This document shows, piece after piece, positions 33,669-44,962 of a stretch of DNA of 64,000 bases. The stretch's first letter is position 1; each line of letters starts with the position of its first letter. A program made the translations under genes and the position numbers. The DNA is from Hyphomicrobium_A sp044507625 (GTDB lineage Bacteria > Pseudomonadota > Alphaproteobacteria > Rhizobiales > Hyphomicrobiaceae). The notes under the pieces are model-generated. The model did not search any database, had not been told where the DNA came from, and saw nothing but the letters and a program-made list of their open reading frames with translations. The DNA lies in contig JBIQJE010000012.1 of the NCBI GenBank assembly GCA_044507625.1, positions 50,809 through 114,808 of the forward strand, written 5' to 3'.

Positions 33669-34814
33669 TCAGCCGACGGCCAATACTTCGAGCATCGTGC
33701 GCTTCACCGAAGCAGCGCTGGCGAACCGCTCGACCTTCGCGCGGCTCGCGCGCGCCATCGCGGGAATGAGATCCGGCCGCCGCAGATAGCTTTCCATCGC
33801 CTCCGCCAGCGCCTCCACCTCGCGCGGTGGAACGAGGCATCCGTTGACGCGCTCATCGACCGTCTCGCGGCAGCCGGGAACGTCCGTCGTCAAAATCGGC
33901 CGTCCTGCCGCCATCGCCTGCAGCACCGGATGCGGCATGCCTTCTGCGCACGAGGGATAGACGAAAACGTGCGCCTCCTGCAGCAGCTCGGTGTGATCCT
34001 CCGCAACGCCGACGAACTCGATATCGGGGCAGTTTGCGAGCTCCGCGCGGTCGATGCCGTGCGCCCCCGTATCCGGCAGCACCGCAAGCAGAAAGCGTGA
34101 TGTCGGCGCGCGCCGACGCAACGCCCGCGCCGCTGCGCAGTAGTCCAGCACGCCGCGACGCTTATCGAGGCCGGCGATCATCAGGAACACGAGCCCCTGA
34201 CCCAGCGCCGGCAGCGGCTGCAGCACCTGGCGTTCGAGATCGACGCCGATGCCGGGTGTGATGGAAACCGGCAGCGTGGCGGGCACGACGCCGAGCTTCT
34301 TCAAAAGCGCCAGATCCTCACCATTGTGGAAGATCGCAGCGTCCGCGGCGCGCAGCGCCTGTCCGTAACGCCACGCGGGCATCTCGTCCGGCGCGAGCGG
34401 GCCCGAGAACCGGTGCTCAGGCAAGCCGTCGACAATGACGACGGTGCGCGCAACGCCCGTGCCCTTGGCCGCAAGCGCGCCGTACACCATCGTCTGGCCG
34501 CCGTAGGCAACGACCACGTCGGGCGACCAGGCGGCGAGCGCATGACGCACCGCGCCGATGGATTTCCAGTCGGCAAACAGCTTGAGGCCGCTGCCGGTTT
34601 CGGGCGCATAGCTCGCGTGATCGGCCCCCATGACGCTCAGCGCGTGGGCGTTCACGCTGCTGACCGATGGCGCGACCACGAGCACTTGATGGCCCTGCGA
34701 CATCAGCTCTGTGACCAGCATCTCACGCAAATGGCGCAGCGCTGTCCCGCCGGGACACACAAAAGCAATCCGTTGCACCGCTCGCTCCGGTGCAGTGGTG
34801 GCCGGCATCGTCAT
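33669..34814 (-). CDS. glycosyltransferase, GT4 type
   Basis: 381 residues from the ATG at 34814, one base after the stop of the dehydratase gene. Two Rossmann-like halves: the first starts RIAFVCPGGTALRHLREML, the second holds FLMIAGLDKRRGVLDYCAAA and the GT4 signature VFVYPSCAEGMPHPVLQAMAAGRPI with the conserved Glu. Probably adds a sugar made by the neighbouring dehydratase pathway to a lipid-linked surface glycan at the inner membrane. Confidence 0.88.
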   Translation of the reverse strand: MTMPATTAPERAVQRIAFVCPGGTALRHLREMLVTELMSQGHQVLVVAPSVSSVNAHALSVMGADHASYAPETGSGLKLFADWKSIGAVRHALAAWSPDVVVAYGGQTMVYGALAAKGTGVARTVVIVDGLPEHRFSGPLAPDEMPAWRYGQALRAADAAIFHNGEDLALLKKLGVVPATLPVSITPGIGVDLERQVLQPLPALGQGLVFLMIAGLDKRRGVLDYCAAARALRRRAPTSRFLLAVLPDTGAHGIDRAELANCPDIEFVGVAEDHTELLQEAHVFVYPSCAEGMPHPVLQAMAAGRPILTTDVPGCRETVDERVNGCLVPPREVEALAEAMESYLRRPDLIPAMARASRAKVERFASAASVKRTMLEVLAVG

Positions 34815-34815
34815 G

Positions 34816-36810
34816 TCAGTGCAGCGTCCGCGTCGCCGGTATCCAGGCGGTATCCTGTGCTGCCTCCTCCCCCTGAGGCAGCGCATTGTCCGTGACGAAG
34901 CCCTCGACGTTACGGAGCAGCACTGCCTTCATGGCGTCGATGTCGCGCACGTTCATTGCCGCTTTGAGAATTTCCAGCTCCCGCTGCAGCTCATCGTAGG
35001 GCAGGAAGGGCTCGTCCGAACGCCAGATCCGCGGATGTTCGGTGGCCTTGGTGTTGGCGCCGATGAGAAGCTCCTCATAGAGCTTCTCGCCCGAGCGCAG
35101 CCCTGTGTAGGCGATGGCGATATCGCCATCGGGATTGTCGGCGCTCCTCACGTCGAATCCCGACAATCGCACCATCAGCCGCGCGAGATCGTCGATGCGC
35201 ACCGGCTCGCCCATGTCGAGCACGAACACTTCCCCGCCCTTGGCCATGGCACCGGCCTGAACGACGAGTTCCGCCGCCTCCGGGATCGACATGAAATAGC
35301 GGATGATCTCAGGATGCGTAACCGTAACGGGCCCGCCCGCCCGGATCTGCCGGCGGAATTTCTTGACGACGGACCCGGAGCTGTCGAGCACGTTGCCGAA
35401 GCGGACCATCGTGAAGATCGTCGAGCTGTCGCCCGCCGCCGCGCCCTGCAGCACCATTTCGGCAAGGCGTTTGCTGGCCCCCATCACATTGGTGGGCCGC
35501 ACTGCCTTGTCCGTGGAGATGAGCACGAACAGCTCCACGCCCGCCGCCTTCGCAGCTTCAACCAGAACCGCAGTGCCGAAGGTATTGTTGCTGAGCCCGT
35601 AGATCGGGTTCTGCTCCACGATCGGCACGTGTTTGTAGGCCGCCGCGTGATAGATCACCTCGATGTCGTAACGCGCGAGCATCTCGCGCACCTGCACCGC
35701 GTCCAGCACCGAGCCCAGTATGCCGACGACCTCTGGCCGCGGTCCATTGGGCCGCATCGCCTTCACCGCTTCGGCAACCTCGTCCTCGATCTGGTAGAGT
35801 GCCGCCTCCGATATATCGAACAGCACGATCCTGCGCGGCGCATTCTTCATGAGCTGGCGCACCAGCTCCGATCCTATCGAGCCGCCTGCCCCCGTCACCA
35901 GGATCGACTTGCCCCGCGTCTTGCGCGCGAGGAGATCGGCGTTGGGCGGAACCTTGTCGCGACCCAGAAGATCGTTGACCTCCACCGGGCGCAGATCGGT
36001 GACGCTCACGCGCCCCGACGTGATGTCTTCCACGGCCGGCAGGATGAGCACATCCACCGGCTGATGCTGCAGATCCTTCAGGATGCGGCGGCGCTCGCGG
36101 CGCCGGTCGTCGGGCAGCGCCACCAGCACTTCCTTCGCCTGATGGCGCTCGATGAGCTGCGGCAGCTTGTCGGGATGGTGCACCTTGATGCCGGCGATGT
36201 ACTGGCGCCAGAGCGACGGCTCGGTATCGACGAACGCCACCGCCTCGCGGCTGGTGCCGCGGCGGAGCGCTTCCAGGAGCTGCACCCCGAGCTGTCCGGC
36301 GCCGAAGATGATGATGGGCTTGCGTTCGACGCTGGCGGGCAGCTCGGCGAGGTGAATGCCCGCGCTTTCCAGCATCATGCCCGCAACCTCGCGGCTGCCG
36401 GCGATGAGCAGCGTGGCGAGAAGGCCGTAGCCGAGCACCACGGAGCGGGGAATGCCCAGTTGACCGGACATCAGCACCACGAGTGACCAGATCAGCACCG
36501 ACAGCCATATGCAGCCGATGATGCGCGTATGCCCGCGATAGCCGAGATAGCGCGTGACGAAGCGATAAAGGCCCGATACCGCGAAAGTGACCGTCGTGAT
36601 CACCGGTCCCGAGATCAGCACCAGGGCCATGAACCAGTCGGATGGAAAAAACGGCGTGTTGTAGCGGATGGAAATGGCGATCCACAGCGCCAGCGCCAGC
36701 AGCACGAAATCGATGCCGATGAGGATCAGCCGTTTGCTGAGCCGCGGAAGCTCAAGCAACCGCGCCCGCCATTCGGCCGCAGCCGGATGATGCGAACCCT
36801 CTTCCCTCAT
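34816..36810 (-). CDS. membrane-bound UDP-sugar 4,6-dehydratase (CapD/WbpM/PglF type)
   Basis: 664 residues: four membrane helices (about 25-145), a first nucleotide-binding domain (FGAGQLGVQLLEAL near 170), then the catalytic SDR domain with ILVTGAGGSIGSELVRQ (about 308) and STDKAVRPTNVMGASKR, where Met replaces the usual Tyr of YxxxK, as normal in this subfamily. Converts UDP-GlcNAc-like sugars to the 4-keto-6-deoxy form for polysaccharide or glycoprotein synthesis. First gene of a two-gene unit with the GT4 enzyme. Confidence 0.92.
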   Translation of the reverse strand: MREEGSHHPAAAEWRARLLELPRLSKRLILIGIDFVLLALALWIAISIRYNTPFFPSDWFMALVLISGPVITTVTFAVSGLYRFVTRYLGYRGHTRIIGCIWLSVLIWSLVVLMSGQLGIPRSVVLGYGLLATLLIAGSREVAGMMLESAGIHLAELPASVERKPIIIFGAGQLGVQLLEALRRGTSREAVAFVDTEPSLWRQYIAGIKVHHPDKLPQLIERHQAKEVLVALPDDRRRERRRILKDLQHQPVDVLILPAVEDITSGRVSVTDLRPVEVNDLLGRDKVPPNADLLARKTRGKSILVTGAGGSIGSELVRQLMKNAPRRIVLFDISEAALYQIEDEVAEAVKAMRPNGPRPEVVGILGSVLDAVQVREMLARYDIEVIYHAAAYKHVPIVEQNPIYGLSNNTFGTAVLVEAAKAAGVELFVLISTDKAVRPTNVMGASKRLAEMVLQGAAAGDSSTIFTMVRFGNVLDSSGSVVKKFRRQIRAGGPVTVTHPEIIRYFMSIPEAAELVVQAGAMAKGGEVFVLDMGEPVRIDDLARLMVRLSGFDVRSADNPDGDIAIAYTGLRSGEKLYEELLIGANTKATEHPRIWRSDEPFLPYDELQRELEILKAAMNVRDIDAMKAVLLRNVEGFVTDNALPQGEEAAQDTAWIPATRTLH

Positions 36811-36968
36811 CGTGCCCCTAGATGCCCGTCCCGGCGAGCAGGAATTATGGCCGCCCGGCGGCTCCCGAATTGGGCAAGACTAGCAGAGCAAGTCCGGTTG
36901 CAGTGCAGCAAACCCGCCGCACTGGCAAAATTATCACCGGGTTTTTGGGCGCACGCGATGACCGATCG

Positions 36969-37574
36969 CTACATGCGGCGGCGCGATTTGATCGCTGCAG
37001 CGAGGGTGCCCTCGTCGAGATAGTCGAGTTCGCCCCCGACGGGCACGCCCTGCGCAAGCCGCGAGACGATGATACCCGTAGGAGCGAGCTGCTCAGTGAG
37101 GTAATGCGCGGTCGATTGCCCTTCGACCGTGGCGTTGAGCGCCAGCACGATTTCCTGCGCCTCCCCCGTCCCCGCGCGCTCGATCAGCCGCGCGATATTG
37201 AGCCGGTCCGGACCGATTCCGTCGAGGGGAGAAAGGTGGCCGCCGAGCACATGATAGAGCCCGTTGACGACCCCGGCCCGCTCCAGTGCCCAAAGATCGC
37301 CGATCTCCTCTACGACCACGATGAGCGAGCGGTCGCGGCGCGGATCCTGGCAGAGGCTGCACGGCGACAGGGTATCGAGGTTGCCGCAATCGGGGCATTC
37401 GACGATCTTTTCCACCGCTTCGGCCAGCGCATCGGCGAGCGGCACCAGCAGATCGTTACGGCGCTTGATGAGGGCGAGCGCCGCCTTCCGCGCAGAGCGT
37501 GGGCCGAGCCCCGGCAGACGCCCGAGGAGACGCACAATCCGTTCTATTTCAGGGCCTGAGACTTTGCGTGTCAT
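36969..37574 (-). CDS. recR: recombination mediator RecR
   Basis: 201 residues from the ATG at 37574. Works with RecF/RecO to load RecA at gaps. Helix-hairpin-helix LLGRLPGLGPRSARKAAL, C4 zinc finger CPDCGNLDTLSPCSLC, then the Toprim domain (LIVVVEEIGDLWALE) and EIVLALNATVEGQSTAHYL. The usual dnaX and ybaB are not adjacent. Confidence 0.96.
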   Translation of the reverse strand: MTRKVSGPEIERIVRLLGRLPGLGPRSARKAALALIKRRNDLLVPLADALAEAVEKIVECPDCGNLDTLSPCSLCQDPRRDRSLIVVVEEIGDLWALERAGVVNGLYHVLGGHLSPLDGIGPDRLNIARLIERAGTGEAQEIVLALNATVEGQSTAHYLTEQLAPTGIIVSRLAQGVPVGGELDYLDEGTLAAAIKSRRRM

Positions 37575-37768
37575 GGAAGCGATGTAAGCTTGGCGGGCTG
37601 CCGCTTTGAGGGCCAGAGGGCGGGTTGTTATGATGCAAATCAAATCTGGCGCGCGGCGCTTATGCACTAATTTCCAATGCGCCGGTACCTTTGGGTTGCC
37701 ATATGACTGGGGTAACTTGCCCCACGCACAAATAAAAGGTTTCACCGCTCGATCCCCGGGAGGATTAC

Positions 37769-39310
<1,542 letters not shown>

Positions 39311-39337
39311 TCGAAGCCACACGCCCCCATGCACAGC

Positions 39338-39373
39338 GCCGGCGGCATCTCCCCGCGGGGAGTTTTCGCCGGC
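39338..39373 (+). terminator. double-stem hairpin after the aldehyde dehydrogenase
   Basis: Outer arms GCCGGCG and CGCCGGC enclose the palindrome CTCCCCGCGGGGAG followed by TTTT. It begins 27 nt after the stop, in the 263-bp gap before the hydrolase gene. It may end or attenuate transcription, making the dehydrogenase the most expressed gene. Confidence 0.6.
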
Positions 39374-39573
39374 GCCAACCGGGCATCCCAGCCATGCGAG
39401 CTGATCCTGGCGGCCGCAGGGCCGGGACCAGCATGCAACGGCTGCGGGCGGGGATATCGTGCCTTGGCGCGCATCCCCGCTGCCTCCGGATAACCCCTTG
39501 ATGCGCCGCGACCGATGATAACGGCGCAGCGGCACCGGCATAAAGAACAGCACCACTGTCGAGGAATTTTATC

Positions 39574-40176
39574 ATGTCCGACGCCCGTCCCACCTTGCGC
39601 TCGCTTCTGGCGCTGCCCGTCACGCCAGCTCCGTTGTCGAAGTCGGCGCTGGTGATGATCGACTGCCAGAACACCTATCGCGAAGGCGTGATGCAGCTCG
39701 AAGGCGTCGAGCCTGCACTGAAGGAATGCGCTGCACTGCTGGAGCGCGCCCGCGCGGCCGGCACCCCCGTCATCCATATCCAGCACGATGCCGGTCCCGG
39801 CTCGCCCTACGATGTGCGTGAGCGGATCGGCGCCATCTCTGACATCGTCGCGCCCATCGCCGGCGAGACCGTCATCACTAAGGCCTATCCCAGCTCCTTC
39901 GAACAGACGAACCTCGATGCCGAGCTGAAGAAGCACGGCGTCACCGACCTGGTGCTCGCCGGTTTCATGACCCACGTTTGCGTGAACTCCACCGCCCGCG
40001 CCGCGTTCAACCACGGCTATCGCCCGACCGTCGTCGGCAACGCCACCGCGTCGCGCGCGCTTCCCAACCCGCTGGGCGGCACGCTTCCCGCCGAGGCAGT
40101 GCACACCAGTGCCCTCGCCGCATTGGCGGACCTCTTCGCAATCGTGGTACCCTCGCCGGACGCAATCCCGACGTAG
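39574..40176 (+). CDS. isochorismatase-family cysteine hydrolase
   Basis: 200 residues with the complete catalytic set: Asp in VMIDCQNTY, Lys in VITKAYPSSF, Cys in MTHVCVNSTARAAF. Such enzymes act on small amides, carbamates or nitriles in the cytosol; the substrate is unknown. It sits between the aldehyde dehydrogenase and DUF779, 24 bp before the latter, so probably the same operon or one with its own promoter. Confidence 0.88.
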   Translation: MSDARPTLRSLLALPVTPAPLSKSALVMIDCQNTYREGVMQLEGVEPALKECAALLERARAAGTPVIHIQHDAGPGSPYDVRERIGAISDIVAPIAGETVITKAYPSSFEQTNLDAELKKHGVTDLVLAGFMTHVCVNSTARAAFNHGYRPTVVGNATASRALPNPLGGTLPAEAVHTSALAALADLFAIVVPSPDAIPT

Positions 40177-40200
40177 TCCCACCCCGAAAGGAGGACGTCG

Positions 40201-40608
40201 ATGGTCGATAGGGTTTCTGTGACGCCGGCGGCCGAAGCGCTGATCGGCAAGCTCGTCGCCACGCACGGCCCGCTGCTGTTCCACCAGTCCGGCGGCTGTT
40301 GCGATGGCAGCGCGCCCATGTGCTACCCGCGGGGCGAGTTCCGTATCGGCGAGCGCGACGTCTTCCTCGGCGCCATCGCCGGCACGCCGGTCTACATCTC
40401 GGGTCCGCAGTTCGAATATTGGCAGCACACGCACCTCATCATCGATGCGGTGCCCGGGCGCGGCTCCGGCTTTTCGCTGGAAGCGCCCGAAGGCCTGCGC
40501 TTCCTCACCCGCTCGCGCGTTTTCACCGAGGACGAGTTCGACGCGCTGGATCGCGCCGGCCCGCCCCCGCGCGGCCCCGAGGCCATGGCTTCAGCCGGTG
40601 TCGCCTGA
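40201..40608 (+). CDS. DUF779 family protein
   Basis: 135 residues, AGGAGG just upstream. Family segments are LLFHQSGGCCDGSAPMCYP with three cysteines, VFLGAIAGTPVYI and HTHLIIDAVPGRGSGFSLE. DUF779 proteins are often encoded beside AldB/ExaC aldehyde dehydrogenases; their role is unknown, possibly metal binding through the CC pair. Context supports the same link here. Confidence 0.88.
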   Translation: MVDRVSVTPAAEALIGKLVATHGPLLFHQSGGCCDGSAPMCYPRGEFRIGERDVFLGAIAGTPVYISGPQFEYWQHTHLIIDAVPGRGSGFSLEAPEGLRFLTRSRVFTEDEFDALDRAGPPPRGPEAMASAGVA

Positions 40609-40816
40609 GACGGACCGCGGCAGGCCGCACTCCCGAATATCCCGCTGAGCCATGCGCCGGCCATGGCCTTGCGATGCGCTTCCCACCGTCCGTGTGGCCG
40701 TATCGCACTAGGAATCCTCGACAATCGCCCCGACATTTCGCGCAACGACGGCTCGCCCCGCCAGCGCGGGCGATCCCATGGCCGATGACGCTCGGCACGA
40801 TTGACGATGGAATGAG

Positions 40817-41404
40817 ATGACGCGCGTTCTCCTTGCCCTCGCCCTGCTGTTCTGCGCCGTCCATGCGCACGCGGCCCCCGCTGCCAGCGACATGGAGATC
40901 GTCGTCGAGGACGACGGCGCGCTCGAGAACGATGGCGGCGCGCCGGCCGCCGAGGAAGCGGTACCGGACAAGCCGCGTCCCGCACCCGTCAACAGGGCGG
41001 CGCCCTTCAAGGATTTGCCCGGCCGCTGGGTGGGCGAGGGACGCATCGGCGTCAAAGACAGCAAGCCGGAATCGGTTAAGTGCCGCGCCACCTACTTCGT
41101 GAACGACAAGGGCAATGAGCTGCGCCAGAACATCCGCTGCGCTTCCGCCGGCGGCAAGGTCGAGGTGAAGAGCAATGTCGTCGCCAGCGGCGGGAAGCTC
41201 ACCGGCACATGGAACGAGCTTGTCTATAACCTCGGCGGCGAGATGACGGGCGAGGTGACGGAGCGCGGCTTCCGCATCGTCGTGCGTGGCGGCGACATGC
41301 GCGCGAACATGGACGTCATCGTCATCGGCGACCGCCAGATCGTCGAGATCCAGTTCTTCAACAGCTCCATCCGCGGACTGACACTTATCCTCAAGAAAGG
41401 CTGA
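40817..41404 (+). CDS. secreted protein of unknown function
   Basis: 195 residues. Signal peptide 1-19 (VHAHA-A), an acidic/Pro-rich linker (about 25-60), then a beta-rich domain of about 130 residues with GRWVGEGRIGVKD, VKCRATYFVND, RQNIRCASAGGKV and IVEIQFFNSSIRGLTLILKKG. Looks like a lipocalin-type or DUF-like periplasmic domain; two cysteines could pair. No function assigned. Confidence 0.75.
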   Translation: MTRVLLALALLFCAVHAHAAPAASDMEIVVEDDGALENDGGAPAAEEAVPDKPRPAPVNRAAPFKDLPGRWVGEGRIGVKDSKPESVKCRATYFVNDKGNELRQNIRCASAGGKVEVKSNVVASGGKLTGTWNELVYNLGGEMTGEVTERGFRIVVRGGDMRANMDVIVIGDRQIVEIQFFNSSIRGLTLILKKG

Positions 41405-41432
41405 TCGAGCCTCGCGCCTGATCCTGCGTCGT

Positions 41433-41448
41433 GCCGGCGAAGGCCGGC
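41433..41448. repeat. GCCGGC-gaag-GCCGGC palindrome
   Basis: Perfect 6-bp arms around four bases, 29 nt after the stop at 41404. The surrounding GTGCCGGCGAAGGCCGGCGT is a widespread alphaproteobacterial intergenic palindrome and may act as a weak terminator. Confidence 0.5.
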
Positions 41449-41593
41449 GTCCACGCGCGTCTCCGTGCCCACACCGCATGGAGAGAAAAACACAAGAAGC
41501 AGACCAATTCTCAAACACGTTGGTCTCCATTGGCGCGCTACACCTTCTTTATGGATGTGCGCACCCGCGCCCCTCGAGGGCGGGAAGGGTTCG

Positions 41594-42550
41594 ATGGGCA
41601 GCGAAAGAAGCCGATCTGCTGGGCACTGGCCCGATCTCCCCTACGGCGCGTGGCAGGAAACCTGCGCGACGCTCCATCTGTGGACGCAGATCATCGGCAA
41701 GATCCGCCTCGCGTACACGCCCTGGCTCAATCATTCCTGGCACGTCACGTCCTATCTGACGACACGGGGCCTGACGACGTCCGTGATCCCGCATACGCCA
41801 CATCCGTTCGAGATCGAGTTCGATTTCATCGAGCATCAGCTCGTCATAACAAGGAGCGACGGCCGGCGAACGCACATCGCCCTCGAGCCGCGAACGGTCG
41901 CCGACTTCTACGCGATGGTCATCGCCGCACTTGCCGAGATGGACATCCCGGTCCGGATCACGGAGCTACCCTGCGAGATACCGGGCGCGATCCCCTTCGG
42001 CAGCGATCGGACGCACAGCAGCTATGACCCGGACTATGCCCACCGTTTCTGGCGGCTTCTTCTGCAAGCCGATCGCGTGTTCAAGCATTTCCGCACCGGT
42101 TTCATAGGAAAGTGCAGTCCCGTTCACTTCTTCTGGGGCAGCTTCGACCTTGCGGTGACGCGCTTTTCCGGCCGGCGGGCGCCACCTCACCCGGGGGGCG
42201 TACCGGGCGTTGCCGACGCCGTGATGCGCGAGGCGTACTCACACGAATTGAGCAGCGCGGGCTTTTGGCCGGGCGGGGGTGGCATCGACCACCCGGCCTT
42301 CTACTCCTATGCCTATCCCCAGCCCGCCGGATTTCGCGACCGTGCGGTTGCGCCGAAGGAGGCGTTATTCAGCGAAGCGCTCGGTGAGTTCCTGCTGCCG
42401 TACGAAGCCGTCCGAACCGCTTCCGATCCCGACGCGGCGTTGCTTGCATTTCTGCAAAGCACCTACGAGGCGGCCGCCGAATGCGCGAGCTGGGATCGAT
42501 CTGCGCTCGAATGTGTTTTCGGCCGGCCGGGCGTACCGCGCCCGGTTTGA
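41594..42550 (+). CDS. DUF5996 family protein
   Basis: 318 residues from the ATG at 41594. Starts GHWPDLPYGAWQETCATLHL then WTQIIGKIRLAYTPWLNHSW, VTSYLTTRGLTTSVIPH and FDFIEHQLVI, the DUF5996 pattern. Further on: SPVHFFWGSFDLAVTRFSGR and EAYSHELSSAGFWPGG. Cytosolic, function unknown. Upstream in-frame starts lack family similarity. Convergent with the encapsulin gene. Confidence 0.85.
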   Translation: MGSERSRSAGHWPDLPYGAWQETCATLHLWTQIIGKIRLAYTPWLNHSWHVTSYLTTRGLTTSVIPHTPHPFEIEFDFIEHQLVITRSDGRRTHIALEPRTVADFYAMVIAALAEMDIPVRITELPCEIPGAIPFGSDRTHSSYDPDYAHRFWRLLLQADRVFKHFRTGFIGKCSPVHFFWGSFDLAVTRFSGRRAPPHPGGVPGVADAVMREAYSHELSSAGFWPGGGGIDHPAFYSYAYPQPAGFRDRAVAPKEALFSEALGEFLLPYEAVRTASDPDAALLAFLQSTYEAAAECASWDRSALECVFGRPGVPRPV

Positions 42551-42618
42551 GCGTCCTCGTGGTGATCGTGCCGGATCTCGACGGTCCGGCCGATCCCCCA
42601 CAACGACAACGTCGATAT

Positions 42619-43431
42619 TTAAGAAGGTCTGACGTTCGCCGTGATCGCGACCGACGCCTCCGTGGTGAGCAGCAGGAAGGTGAAGCTTTCCTCGAGATAG
42701 AGCCGCACGGCGTTGTCGTCGTGCCCGAGGTAGCCGATCGACACGTCTTCGCCGATGTACAGCCCGAAATCGCCGCCGCGCGTCGTCAGCACGTACGCCC
42801 CTGCGATGCCGGGAGCCCATACGATTTCGCCGTCGACGATGCGCCTTATGTGCTCCAGCACCGGATAGCCATGATCGCTCGCCTCGCTGAGCGCCTGGTA
42901 GGCGTCTGCGCTTAGCACCACCGAATAGGGCCCCTCGACGCCCACGAGGCGCAACTGATTGAGGGCACTCGCGATGACATCGGGATAGGCGGTAATTTCG
43001 CCCGGCAGCACCAGCTTGGGGTTGCTGGTGCCCTCGCGGATGCCGCCGATACCGGCGGCTGCATAGCCTTCGAAAACCGCCCGGTTCTCGGCGAACGCCA
43101 GTTGCCGCGCCGCATCTTTCACCGGCTGCCAGTTGGAATCGTTTGCCCCGCGCTCGACGTTGTCGATCTGCTCCCGATTGAGGGTGAAAGGCACGCGCAG
43201 TTCGACCAAGGGCTTGACCCCGCGCTGTCGCGCAGTGATCCCCTCGCCGGGAGGATCGATGGAATGCACATGGCCCGTGCCTATGGCAGAGGTTGCGACG
43301 CCGCTCGGTCCCTCCACGTCGACCACGCGCCTGGCGGCGAGATAACGCTTGAGCGTGCGCGTCGCCTCGGCTTCGATCTGCGACCACGCCGCGGCGGAAA
43401 TCGGCGCAAGCTCGCGGTGAAGATTATTCAT
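42619..43431 (-). CDS. encapsulin shell protein (HK97 fold)
   Basis: 270 residues of the Linocin-M18/encapsulin family 1: begins MNNLHRELAPISAAAWSQIE, with DVEGPSGVATSAIGTGH, RGVKPLVELRVPFTLNREQI, LRLVGVEGPYSVVLSADAYQ and the C-terminal ESFTFLLLTTEASVAIT. Such proteins form icosahedral protein shells around a cargo enzyme. The gene overlaps the DyP peroxidase by 8 nt; the peroxidase ends with the shell-targeting peptide, so the shell encloses it. Confidence 0.95.
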   Translation of the reverse strand: MNNLHRELAPISAAAWSQIEAEATRTLKRYLAARRVVDVEGPSGVATSAIGTGHVHSIDPPGEGITARQRGVKPLVELRVPFTLNREQIDNVERGANDSNWQPVKDAARQLAFAENRAVFEGYAAAGIGGIREGTSNPKLVLPGEITAYPDVIASALNQLRLVGVEGPYSVVLSADAYQALSEASDHGYPVLEHIRRIVDGEIVWAPGIAGAYVLTTRGGDFGLYIGEDVSIGYLGHDDNAVRLYLEESFTFLLLTTEASVAITANVRPS

Positions 43432-44509
43432 TGGAGCGATCTCCTTTCAACGAGCCAATGCCGAGTGAGCCAGGCGTCCGCGCCGCTGCCACCACCGGTA
43501 GTTCGGCCGGCAGCAGTTCGGGCGTGGACGAGGCTGCGTCCTGCGACGAGCTATCGTCCCCGACCTGTTCCAAAAACGTTGCCGAGGGCACGAAAAACAG
43601 ATTGCCCGTCTTGGCGAAACTGAAATCCAGCAGCCGGTCATAGTTCCCCGGCGGCCGCCCGACGAACATGTTCTCCAGCATCTGCTCGATGGTGCGCGCC
43701 GAGCGCGCGTAGCCGATGAAGTAGGTGCCGAACTCCTGCGAGCCGGGACGCCCGAACGGCATGTTGTCCCGAACGATCTTCACTTCCTTGCCGTTCTCCA
43801 CGATGGTCGTCAGCGCGTTGTGGGCGCTCGTCGGCTTCACCGCGTCATCGAGCTCGATGTCGGAGAGCTTCAGCCGCCCGATAATGCGCTCCTGCATTTC
43901 CGTGGAGAGCGCATTCCAGCCAGCGAGGTCGTGCATGTACTTCTGCACGACGACATAGCTGCCACCGGCGAACGCCGGATCCTCCGCGCCAATGTAGACG
44001 GCTTCGACGGCCGTCAGCGCCGTTGGATTCTCCGTCCCATCGACGAAGCCGATGAGATCGCGGTCGTCGAAGTAGCGAAATCCGTGCACCTCATCGACGA
44101 CGGTAATCGCCGCGCCCGCGCGCGCCGTGATCTGCGTCGCCAGCTCGAAGCAAAGATCCATGCGCCTGGCGCGGATGTGAAACAGCAGGTCGCCCGGCGT
44201 GGCGACGGCGTGCCGCGGGCCTGAGCGGATCTCCCGAAACGGGTGCAGCTCGGCCGGGCGCGGCGTACCGAAAAGGCGATCCCAGGCATCGGCGCCGATC
44301 CCCATGACGCACGATAGGTCTCCCTCGATGTCGCGAAAGCCGACCGAGCGAAGCAGGGCTGGGAGGTCGCCGCAAAGCGCTCGGACCGCTGCGCAACTAT
44401 TCCGGCCGGCATTGATGGTCGCGACGAGAAAGATTGCCGACTTGGTCAATGTGCCGATCACCGCTTGCGACACGGGCGGCAATCCAGTTTGCGAGGTTGG
44501 CGTGGTCAA
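43424..44509 (-). CDS. DyP-type haem peroxidase, encapsulin cargo
   Basis: 361 residues from a TTG start with GGAG 7 nt upstream. DyP motifs: GFVDGTENP with the catalytic Asp, GGSYVVVQKY, and the haem-region PTSAHN and FFIGYARS-type segment (TYFIGYARSARTIEQM). The C-terminal tail SLGIGSLKGDRSNE carries the encapsulin-loading motif LGIGSLK after a flexible linker. It should oxidise dyes or phenolic substrates, or handle peroxide, inside the shell. First gene of the pair. Confidence 0.95.
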   Translation of the reverse strand: MTTPTSQTGLPPVSQAVIGTLTKSAIFLVATINAGRNSCAAVRALCGDLPALLRSVGFRDIEGDLSCVMGIGADAWDRLFGTPRPAELHPFREIRSGPRHAVATPGDLLFHIRARRMDLCFELATQITARAGAAITVVDEVHGFRYFDDRDLIGFVDGTENPTALTAVEAVYIGAEDPAFAGGSYVVVQKYMHDLAGWNALSTEMQERIIGRLKLSDIELDDAVKPTSAHNALTTIVENGKEVKIVRDNMPFGRPGSQEFGTYFIGYARSARTIEQMLENMFVGRPPGNYDRLLDFSFAKTGNLFFVPSATFLEQVGDDSSSQDAASSTPELLPAELPVVAAARTPGSLGIGSLKGDRSNE

Positions 44510-44962
44510 TAATTGGCTCCGAAGCGCAAAAGGTGCCGTATGCAGTCTCTATGATTGCCCGCAGACCCTAAAAGGAAATCTAAACCGCGGGCCTCCGGGC
44601 ACCGGTCACCGGCGTCACCACGAAACTAAAGCCGAACGCGATCCTGCGCACGCACTTAAACTTCACCCCGCCCGCCTCACGGCGGACAGCTCGAGACCAT
44701 CTCAGGTTTGGGAACGGGCTGCGATGTGAGCAAGCCGGTTGCCGAGGGATAACCCCGAAGCCGCCGAGCCGCCAGAAGCCGCAACCCAGCCGGTTCGGGA
44801 GTAAGGCATCCCGCAATCGGTCGGCCGCCCCGTTCTGCGCGACGGGGATGAAAGCGCGGCGACGAAAATAAATGACGCAATGCCTTACGCCCCATCTCCC
44901 CACTCTTTGGACGCTTTGGAGCCGAGAACCCGCGCGATCAATGTCCGGCCACCGCGCGCGAG
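44510..44962. other. 453-bp gap upstream of the peroxidase-encapsulin pair
   Basis: No gene recognised. It must hold the promoter of the peroxidase gene and any terminator of mutL. I find no OxyR-like or FNR-like palindrome that I would defend. Confidence 0.45.
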
